The notes under the pieces are model-generated. The model was not told the DNA's origin. It saw only the letters and a list, made by a program, of their open reading frames with translations, and ran no database searches. A stretch of 64,000 nucleotides of DNA from Verrucomicrobiaceae bacterium (GTDB lineage Bacteria > Verrucomicrobiota > Verrucomicrobiia > Verrucomicrobiales > Verrucomicrobiaceae): positions 806,001 to 870,000 of the forward strand of contig JADJPW010000002.1 of assembly GCA_016713035.1 (NCBI GenBank), given 5' to 3'. This document shows, piece after piece, positions 57,878 through 64,000 of this stretch (positions within the stretch are counted from its first letter, which is position 1; every line of letters starts with the position of its first letter). A program made the position numbers and the translations under genes.

Positions 57878-58336
57878 ATGCGGTGCCTCTCAATGAGATC
57901 GACAATAAACATAGTGGTTTGCCTTTTGGTCGGCGCTTTCGTTGCCTATGACATCATTGATTCGGTCAGCCGATACAAGGTGATCGAGTATTACAGCCAG
58001 CATTCATGGCACCTGTTGCTAGTTTTATTGTTCGCAACTGTCGTGGCTCTCATCTCGGCGGCGTTCATGCGGCTTACCGAGCCAAAACGAGATCGGATTA
58101 AGGCTGCTGTTTTTCTCCTTATTGCCGTCGCTTCAATTTGGATGGCGCATCTCCTCCTCTCTTTCGCATTTACCAAGGAACCCGCTTTGGGTTCTGCTTT
58201 CACAGCTCAGTGGATGGTAGGTATTGGTATCGGCCTGCCGATATTCTGGTTGGTGTTTGGAGTGAGTTTTATGTTTCGTGCTTGGGGAGTCAGGTCTCGT
58301 GGTATGGCCAGCACACCTCAGGATAAGCAGCTTTGA
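57878..58336 (+). CDS. Hypothetical four-helix membrane protein
   Basis: 152 residues from ATG at 57878, or 171 from GTG at 57821. Not recognised. Four hydrophobic segments: TINIVVCLLVGAFVAY, LLLVLLFATVVALISAAF, AAVFLLIAVASIWMAHLLL and MVGIGIGLPIFWLVFGVSF. The composition looks slightly lower in GC than its neighbours, which may indicate acquisition, but I did not compute it. It stands alone. Confidence 0.5.
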   Translation: MRCLSMRSTINIVVCLLVGAFVAYDIIDSVSRYKVIEYYSQHSWHLLLVLLFATVVALISAAFMRLTEPKRDRIKAAVFLLIAVASIWMAHLLLSFAFTKEPALGSAFTAQWMVGIGIGLPIFWLVFGVSFMFRAWGVRSRGMASTPQDKQL

Positions 58337-58450
58337 ACTTCTCGAATCACGCATGCATTCAATGGCCATTGTAGAGCATGCCCGGCTCGTGAACGCATTT
58401 GAATGGGAGAACTGAAAATGGAGGAACTGAAAATTGAATTCTTTGGGCGG

Positions 58451-59791
58451 CTATTCTTTGAGTGGAGGAGGGCGGTGGCTGGGGATTTGGGCTTTGAAGT
58501 CGCCGAGGCTGTTCCAGTGGGTGGGATTGGATAGATCGACTTCGGCGATGGCGAGGGTGCCCCATTCGGTGGCTTTGCTGAGGACGTCGCCGTAGTGATC
58601 AAAGATGCCGGAGATCATCCACTGGTGCTGCTTTTCATCGGTGTAGGTGCTGCTGACGATATAGACGTGGTTTTCACAGGCGCGGGCTCGGGCGAGGAGG
58701 GGATTGCAGCCCCAGACGGGCCAGGCGATGACTTCGGCACCGCGGATGGTGAGGGCGCGGGCGACTTCTGGGAAGAAGCCGTCGTAGCAGATCATGATGC
58801 CGAGCTTGCCAAAGCGGGTGTCAAAGATGGGGTAGTCGCTGCCGGGGGTGATGCCGGCTTCGATTTCGCTGCGGGGGAGGGTGACTTTGCGGTATTTGCC
58901 GATGAGGCTGCCATCGGGTCCGAGGAGGGCGGCGGTGTTGTAAAGGGTGAGTCCGTCTTGCTCGACGAGGCCGGCGACGATGTAGAGATCGTGCTTTTTG
59001 GCGAGTTGGCCGAAGTAGGTGGTGCTGGGGCCGGGGATGGGCTCGGCGCATTGGTGCATGGTCTTGCCGGTGCCGTAGTAGGTGAGGGTCTCGGGTAGTA
59101 CGACGAGATCGGCTTTCTGCTGGGCGGCTTGGGCGATGAGTGTGGCGAATTGCGGGGGCTTGTCGCTGGGGATTTTGCCTTGATGGGGCTGGAGGTGGAT
59201 GGTGGCGAGCCGGGCGATGCGTGGGGCGGGTGCGGGGACTTCGCGGAGGTTGATGTCGCTCCATTCGACGCGGGCATTGGCGGCCCACTGGAGGTAGAGT
59301 TCGAGCTTGGCTTGCCTGGCCAGGGCGGGGGCTCGAAGGGTGCTTTTGGTCTGTGCCCAGGTGTCGGGCGGGCTAGTGGGATCGAGCGGGTATTCGGGCT
59401 CTGCACGGGGGATAGTGCCTTTGGCGTAGCCTTGCTTGGCGGGGGATTCCCAGGTGACGGGTTTGCCATGGTCATCCTGCCAAATGACGCGTGCGTAGAT
59501 GCTGCGACGGGGCAGGGGCATGGCGCTGTGTTTTCGCCAGGCGCTGAATTCGTAATGTTGCCCGCCGCGGACGGGGATGGTGCGCTGCCAGCAGCCGATC
59601 CAGTGCTCGCCGGGACCGGTTTCGAGGATGTAGGAGGGCTGGCCATGATGGCCGCAGGTTTGATCCAAGGTGGAGCGCGGTGCGGCTTCTGGGCGTGGGG
59701 ACCAGAGTGTCCATGCGGCTGTTTCTGCTGCGTGCAGATGGGGCTGCGCGGTGGTGAGGAGCAGGAGGCTGAGAAGGGCGCGAGCGTTCAT
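58451..59791 (-). CDS. Exported nitrilase-superfamily carbon-nitrogen hydrolase
   Basis: 446 residues with a signal peptide (MNARALLSLLLLTTAQPHLHA). The first ~190 residues form a beta-rich carbohydrate-binding-like domain (GPGEHWIGCWQRTIPVRGGQHYEFSAW). The nitrilase fold follows with the full triad: Glu in VVLPETLTYYG, Lys in YRKVTLPRSE, Cys in MICYDGFFPEVA. Extracellular nitrilase-type amidases act on amide or nitrile bonds, here of unknown substrate. It is the last gene of an apparent operon with the ATP-grasp-like gene (36-base gap) and truA. Confidence 0.87.
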   Translation of the reverse strand: MNARALLSLLLLTTAQPHLHAAETAAWTLWSPRPEAAPRSTLDQTCGHHGQPSYILETGPGEHWIGCWQRTIPVRGGQHYEFSAWRKHSAMPLPRRSIYARVIWQDDHGKPVTWESPAKQGYAKGTIPRAEPEYPLDPTSPPDTWAQTKSTLRAPALARQAKLELYLQWAANARVEWSDINLREVPAPAPRIARLATIHLQPHQGKIPSDKPPQFATLIAQAAQQKADLVVLPETLTYYGTGKTMHQCAEPIPGPSTTYFGQLAKKHDLYIVAGLVEQDGLTLYNTAALLGPDGSLIGKYRKVTLPRSEIEAGITPGSDYPIFDTRFGKLGIMICYDGFFPEVARALTIRGAEVIAWPVWGCNPLLARARACENHVYIVSSTYTDEKQHQWMISGIFDHYGDVLSKATEWGTLAIAEVDLSNPTHWNSLGDFKAQIPSHRPPPLKE

Positions 59792-59827
59792 GATGATGGC
59801 TGATTAAACGCCCGTGCCTGCCATTGT

Positions 59828-61114
59828 TTAGCCGCTGACGGGCAGCATCATGGCGTCGCGCATGCCGTGGAGGATTTTTTTGTCGCTGGGGCAGACGGTG
59901 GCGAGGATGCCGCCGAGGACGGGATCGGGGCTCTCGGCAGGGCCGAAGTAGTAGGGGCAAAGTCGCACGCGGGAGGGCATGGGGCGTGTGCTTTGAGTCG
60001 TATCATCCCAGACGGGATGCGGGATGACTTTGGCGTGGTGAAAGCGCTGGAGGACGAAGGGATGGGCGGGGAAGCTGGTGAGCGCTTCGTCGATGGCGGT
60101 GGACCAGCGGTCGAGCGGTAGATCGTGGCCGATGAAGACGCCGCGTGAGCCCCATCCGCGCTCGGAGAAGCCGCTGATTTTCAGCACGAGCTGGCGATGG
60201 CGTGAGCCAAAGGTCTTCAGCTCATGCCAGGAGTGGATGTCGAGCTCGGGATGGACGGCATGCGGGGGCAGGGGAGTGGGATCGACCACCCAGCCACGCG
60301 GGATGCAGCGCTGGAGCAGTTGAAGGTGCTCTGGGCGGAGATGCGTGGGCCACCAGGATTCGAGCGCGGGTGACCAGAAGAGGGTGAGCCAGAGTTTTTC
60401 TTCCAAAAAGGCCTTCAGGGGCGGTGTGAAGGCCAATTCTCCGCGCTCGGCCATGCGGAGCAGTGCGGGGGGCATTTTCGACGTTTTCGAGGTCAAAAGC
60501 TCAAAGAAGCGGTACAGGGCACCGCCGATCCATTCATGAGGAATGAGCTCCCAGGGCCGTAGGACGCGGCGGCCGAGTTTTTCGGCCAACCAGCTCATTT
60601 CGGGTGTGTAGTCGCCTGACTCGCGGGAGATGAGAATGTCCTCGGTGGGAAAAGCATGGGCAAAGGCGCTGAGCATGCCGTTTTCTCCGCCGATGACGGA
60701 TTGTCCGAGTTGGGCGTAAGTCTGATTGAGCCATGCGGTGAGTCCGATGCCGCCGGGGAGTGAATCGAGCTCGGAGATGCAGACGCCGTCTTCCGTGAGC
60801 ACGAGATCGGGCCGCAGCACGCGGGGGAGCTCGTGCCGAGTGGCGGCTAGGCGACCGAGTCGGCGGACGTGCTCCGGTTTTCCCTGATCGAGCAAGGCTG
60901 CGACCCAGGCGTGGTTTTCGTCGAAGTAGAGCTCGTTGCAGGCACGCTGAAAGGCTCGCAAAGCGGGGCCGAGATCACGGATGAGGCCGAGCGTGGCTGC
61001 ATCCAGCGGGAAGGCCTGGGGCGAGAGGCGCCATTCTTTGTCCGCGAAGAATCCCTGCGGCGGGAAGGCGGCGCGGATGTGGGCGATGGTGTCGGATGGG
61101 GCCTGGAGCGGCAT
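59828..61114 (-). CDS. Uncharacterised ATP-grasp-like protein
   Basis: 428 residues, not confidently recognised. Conserved-looking stretches: RPDLVLTEDGVCISELDSLPGGIGLTAWLNQTY, DILISRESGDYTPEMSWLAEKLGRRV, LVLKISGFSERGWGSRGVFIGHDL and HPFVLQRFHHAKVI. The LVLKISGF...GWGSRGV pattern, a lysine followed by a glycine-rich loop, together with a late VLQRF strand, suggests an ATP-grasp ligase fold; catalytic residues were not assigned. It lies 12 bases after truA and 36 before the nitrilase on the same strand. Confidence 0.5.
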   Translation of the reverse strand: MPLQAPSDTIAHIRAAFPPQGFFADKEWRLSPQAFPLDAATLGLIRDLGPALRAFQRACNELYFDENHAWVAALLDQGKPEHVRRLGRLAATRHELPRVLRPDLVLTEDGVCISELDSLPGGIGLTAWLNQTYAQLGQSVIGGENGMLSAFAHAFPTEDILISRESGDYTPEMSWLAEKLGRRVLRPWELIPHEWIGGALYRFFELLTSKTSKMPPALLRMAERGELAFTPPLKAFLEEKLWLTLFWSPALESWWPTHLRPEHLQLLQRCIPRGWVVDPTPLPPHAVHPELDIHSWHELKTFGSRHRQLVLKISGFSERGWGSRGVFIGHDLPLDRWSTAIDEALTSFPAHPFVLQRFHHAKVIPHPVWDDTTQSTRPMPSRVRLCPYYFGPAESPDPVLGGILATVCPSDKKILHGMRDAMMLPVSG

Positions 61115-61126
61115 GTTGGGAAAAAA

Positions 61127-62005
61127 TTAGGGTGCTGTGTCTGGGTAGAGCACATGGACGAGGTAGAGGCCCTGTGCGGGTGCGGTTTGGTTGCTCTGGC
61201 GACCGGTGGGATCACTCAGGAGGCTGCCGAACCACTCGCGCGGCTCGCGACCGCGTGCGACGTGAATGAGGCTGCCAGTGATGAGGCGGACCATTTTATA
61301 AAGGAAGCCGCTGCCCTGGAACTCGAACTCCAGCACATTGCCGCCCTCGGTTTCACGCATGTCGGCGCGGTGGATGGTGCGGGTGGTTTTTTCTGGCAGC
61401 GTGCGGCGGAGTGTCTCGGGCATGTCACCGCGATTGGCGCTGAGGCGGAGGAAGTTGTGCGTGCCGATGAGCTTCTCACAGCACCAGTGCAGCGCATCGA
61501 GATCCAGCGGGCCGTACACATGCCAGGCACGATCCGCCTCGAAGGGCGAAAGCATGCGCGGACGCCAGATGCGGTAGCGGTAGATCTTCCCACAGGCATC
61601 GAAGCGTGCGTGAAAGAGCGGTGGCACATCCTCCACGCTGGTGATGCGGATGGTGGGGGGCAGGCAGGCATTGAGCGCATTGATCCAGGCATCGGCACTC
61701 ATGCGCACGCTCTCGGGCACATCTGCGTGAGCGGTCTGGGCTAGGGCATGCACGCCGGCATCGGTGCGGCCACTGCCATGCACGGTGGTGGTGATGTCGG
61801 TGGCTTTGCGGATGGCTTTTTGGATTTCATCCTGCACACCACCGCCGCCTTCCTGCGTCTGCCAGCCGCGCCAGGGCGTGCCGCAGTAGGCCACGGTGAG
61901 GCGCAGACGCCGCCAGCCCGGTGCGGGGCTGTGGCGTAGCCCCAGCGCCGTCTCGATGCCGAGCGGCGCGGTGGATACAGGTGTGTCAGGGGCGGAAAGA
62001 GGCAT
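61127..62005 (-). CDS. truA: tRNA pseudouridine(38-40) synthase
   Basis: 292 residues. TruA isomerises uridines 38-40 in tRNA anticodon arms. The catalytic Asp is in GSGRTDAGVHALAQ. RLTVAYCGTPWRGWQ at the start, FHARFDACGKIYRYRI, THNFLRLSA, and the C-terminal GSGFLYKMVRLITGSLIHV are canonical. An N-terminal extension of about 30 residues precedes the fold. It heads the operon with the two downstream genes. Confidence 0.95.
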   Translation of the reverse strand: MPLSAPDTPVSTAPLGIETALGLRHSPAPGWRRLRLTVAYCGTPWRGWQTQEGGGGVQDEIQKAIRKATDITTTVHGSGRTDAGVHALAQTAHADVPESVRMSADAWINALNACLPPTIRITSVEDVPPLFHARFDACGKIYRYRIWRPRMLSPFEADRAWHVYGPLDLDALHWCCEKLIGTHNFLRLSANRGDMPETLRRTLPEKTTRTIHRADMRETEGGNVLEFEFQGSGFLYKMVRLITGSLIHVARGREPREWFGSLLSDPTGRQSNQTAPAQGLYLVHVLYPDTAP

Positions 62006-62064
62006 GCGTCGCCCATATAGGCATTGAAGTGGTTTGCGAAACCACTTAGAAGCATCTCACACAC

Positions 62065-62766
62065 ATGCTCGAAGTCCTTACCCAGCTCCTCCAAGTCCAG
62101 GAACGCGATCAGCGCATCCTGAAGTTCCAAAAAGACCTCAAAGACATCCCGCTCCAGCAGGCGCGGGCACGGACGCAGCTCGCAGGGGATCAGGCCGCCG
62201 TCGAAAAGGCCACCCAGCAGATGAAGGAGATCGAAGTGAAGATCAAAAGCATCGAGCTCGACATCCAGACCCGGCAAAACACCATCAAGCGCCTCCAGGA
62301 CCAGCAGTTCGAGACACGCAAGAACGACGAGTTTTCCGCCCTGGGCCATGAAATCGAGCGCTACAAGACGGATGTCACCAAGCTGGAAGATGGCGAGCTG
62401 GAGCAGATGGAGGCACTGGAGACGGCCAAAGCCACCCTGAAGACCGCGCAGGCGAAACTGGCCGAGACACAGGCCCGCGTGGATGTGGAGATCAAGGCAC
62501 TCGATGAACGCTCCGCAGCGGTGAAGGCCCGCGTGGATGAACTCCAGGCAGAGCGGGTCAAACTGGCCACCCCGGTCGATGCAGACATGATGGAGCTTTA
62601 TACACGCATTTTCTCCAAGAAGTCCGACGCCGTGGTGGCGATGGAGGGCGGTGTCTGCCGCGGCTGCCATGTGAAGGTGGTCAGCAGCACTGTGCAGTCC
62701 CTACGGCAGGCCACGGGCCTCACGCATTGCGATTCCTGCGGACGCATCCTTTATCTCGTCGAGTAA
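62065..62766 (+). CDS. Coiled-coil protein with C4 zinc ribbon
   Basis: 233 residues. A long coiled coil (about 10-175, Lys/Glu/Gln/Ala rich, with FETRKNDEFSALGHEIERYK) ends in a zinc ribbon with CRGCHVKV and CDSCGRILY. This is the zf-RING_7/DUF164-like family, broadly conserved and of unclear role, suggested to bind nucleic acid or act in envelope biogenesis. It is divergent from truA, with 59 bases between. Confidence 0.8.
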   Translation: MLEVLTQLLQVQERDQRILKFQKDLKDIPLQQARARTQLAGDQAAVEKATQQMKEIEVKIKSIELDIQTRQNTIKRLQDQQFETRKNDEFSALGHEIERYKTDVTKLEDGELEQMEALETAKATLKTAQAKLAETQARVDVEIKALDERSAAVKARVDELQAERVKLATPVDADMMELYTRIFSKKSDAVVAMEGGVCRGCHVKVVSSTVQSLRQATGLTHCDSCGRILYLVE

Positions 62767-62787
62767 ATCTACAGCCCAGCAGGCCGC

Positions 62788-64000
62788 ATGAAACACGCCG
62801 CGTTCATTTTCACCCTCGGCATGACCGCCACGCTCGCGCAGCAGGTCACGCCACCGTCACTCATCGCGCCCACCATCGAGCCCGGTCTGGAGCAGGCCGT
62901 GAAGTGGCTCTGGCAGCCAGAGGCCACGGATGCAGCCGGGTGGGGCCTGCCCATCGAGGTGAAGAAGCCAGAGCTGCCCCCGCAGTCCGCCATCCCAGCG
63001 CCCGCAGCCCCGACGACATCCCCCACCGCAGCCGTCAAGGCTCCAGAGCCCGTGAAAACCGCGCCAGCACAGGCGCTCGATCACACCATCGGCCGTGGTG
63101 AGACGCTGGGCCTCATCGCACGGCGCTACGTCGTCACGGTGGAGCAAATCAAGAAATTCAACAGCATGACGACGGACAAAATCCTCGTCGGCAAAAAGCT
63201 CCGCATCCCCGGCGTGGACGACATCAAGGCCATGACGCCGCCTCCACCGCCCCCACCGGCCAAAGAGGAGCCCAAAAGCGCTGAGGCCAAAAAGGAAGAA
63301 GCTCCACCGCCCCCACCGACAGAGAAGCCCAAGCGCAAAACGCGTGAGGAGCAGCTCGCTGAGCTGCTCATCTCTCACAAGCCGCGTCGCTCCATCGGGA
63401 CCTATGCGTGGGGGGCTGCATCGCTGGTGCGCACGCAGGTCTTTCTCGATCGGCAGGGCTACACCATCGGCCCGATCGACGGACAGCCGGGCCCGACTTA
63501 CAATGCGGCATTCACGGCCTTTGAAGCTGCGACACCGGGGCGGCTATTCACACCACAGGGCCAGCCTTCCGCCGAAATGCTCGCCATCGGCGGTGCCTAC
63601 ACCGAGTACACCCTGCGGGATGAAGACCTGCGCTGGATCTCGCCAGAGCCCGTGATCAGCACTGGCAAAAAAGATGCCGCTCCGCCCGTCACGCTGGAGT
63701 CGCTGACATCGCAGAGCTTCCTCGCTTACCGAAATGCGTGGGAGTTCGTCGCGGAGCGCTTCCACGCGTCCGAGTCCTTCCTCCGCCGGATCAATCCCGC
63801 TCTGAAGAATGCAGAGGCACCTGGCACCGTTTTCTTGGTGCCGAATGTGGAGCCGTTTGAGATCGAGAAGACAGCCAGAGGCACGGAACGGCCTGCTGCG
63901 GATGCCGCTGCGCCAGTGAAGGCCGTCATCGCTGGACTGAAGCGCCTCATCATCCGCCGTGGTGACGTGGTGGTCGCAAACATGCCCATCTCCGTTGCTC
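62788..64000 (+). CDS. Exported LysM protein, probable L,D-transpeptidase-like, 3' end outside window
   Basis: At least 404 codons; the frame is open to the window end. A signal peptide (MKHAAFIFTLGMTATLAQ) is followed by a Pro/Ala/Lys-rich part, a LysM domain (about residues 98-140: HTIGRGETLGLIARRYVVTVEQIKKFN, KILVGKKLRIP), and a Pro-rich linker. A peptidoglycan-binding-like segment comes next (QVFLDRQGYTIGPIDGQPGPTYN), then SQSFLAYRNAWEFVAERFHASESFLRRINP and VFLVPNVEP. This order is seen in periplasmic L,D-transpeptidases whose YkuD domain would lie past the end; that domain is not visible here. Confidence 0.75.
   Translation, partial: MKHAAFIFTLGMTATLAQQVTPPSLIAPTIEPGLEQAVKWLWQPEATDAAGWGLPIEVKKPELPPQSAIPAPAAPTTSPTAAVKAPEPVKTAPAQALDHTIGRGETLGLIARRYVVTVEQIKKFNSMTTDKILVGKKLRIPGVDDIKAMTPPPPPPPAKEEPKSAEAKKEEAPPPPPTEKPKRKTREEQLAELLISHKPRRSIGTYAWGAASLVRTQVFLDRQGYTIGPIDGQPGPTYNAAFTAFEAATPGRLFTPQGQPSAEMLAIGGAYTEYTLRDEDLRWISPEPVISTGKKDAAPPVTLESLTSQSFLAYRNAWEFVAERFHASESFLRRINPALKNAEAPGTVFLVPNVEPFEIEKTARGTERPAADAAAPVKAVIAGLKRLIIRRGDVVVANMPISVA

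Overview
The window looks like chromosomal DNA from a Gram-negative member of the Verrucomicrobia (PVC superphylum), probably close to the Verrucomicrobiaceae. The evidence is gene content and architecture: a secreted PSCyt1/DUF1549/DUF1553/LamG protein, several M56 (BlaR1-like) receptors with unusual periplasmic parts, lipoprotein and TolC-type outer-membrane genes, an exported nitrilase, a cysteine-less caspase-like protein, and a split S10/spc ribosomal cluster. No rRNA, tRNA, CRISPR array or insertion sequence was recognised. The genus cannot be fixed from the sequence alone.

Layout. 1-9.4 kb: partial ammonium transporter, secreted esterase, DUF2314 lipoprotein, htpG, a YidB-like protein, exported msrB, a frameshifted SDR, leuC and a phosphodiester glycosidase. 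9.75-19.9 kb: the translation cluster rpsL-rpsG-fusA-rpsJ-rplC-rplD-rplW-rplB-rpsS-[secreted coiled-coil gene]-rplV-rpsC-rplP-rpmC-rpsQ-rplN-rplX, ending at a strong terminator. 20-25.6 kb: nucleoside transporter, an adaptor/TolC efflux pair without its pump, and a methyltransferase. 25.7-30.7 kb: a BlaI-type repressor with two matching operators, coupled to a 1091-residue M56 receptor, then an L,D-transpeptidase. 30.8-35.1 kb: nucleotide-sugar epimerase and dehydrogenase, divergent from a GT4 glycosyltransferase and two small membrane proteins. 35.1-45.5 kb: cinA, menA, a VWA-like membrane protein coupled to a pseudo-caspase, the DUF1549/DUF1553 protein, and queF-queC. 45.5-52.5 kb: an Rpn-family-like gene whose interior is a 514-base G/C homopolymer tract, a membrane sulfatase, a truncated acyltransferase relic, a trypsin-like protease, a PQQ-propeller protein, a GH25 lysozyme and rlmM. 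52.6-57.6 kb: a second BlaI/M56 operon with two tandem M56 receptors carrying secretin-type STN-like domains. 57.6-64 kb: a membrane protein, an operon truA - ATP-grasp-like gene - exported nitrilase, a zinc-ribbon coiled-coil protein and a partial LysM protein.

Themes. Two independent BlaI-M56 proteolytic signalling operons, with three receptors and two different operator types, are the most interesting regulatory content. The secreted coiled-coil gene inside the S10 operon is the most unusual gene placement.

Quality. Five otherwise intact genes (SDR, rplX, nucleoside transporter, DUF1553 protein, second M56) each need a single-base change to restore the family sequence. At least two changes lie in homopolymers, and one hits the normally essential rplX. 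Together with the G/C tract this points to sequencing or assembly error rather than gene decay.
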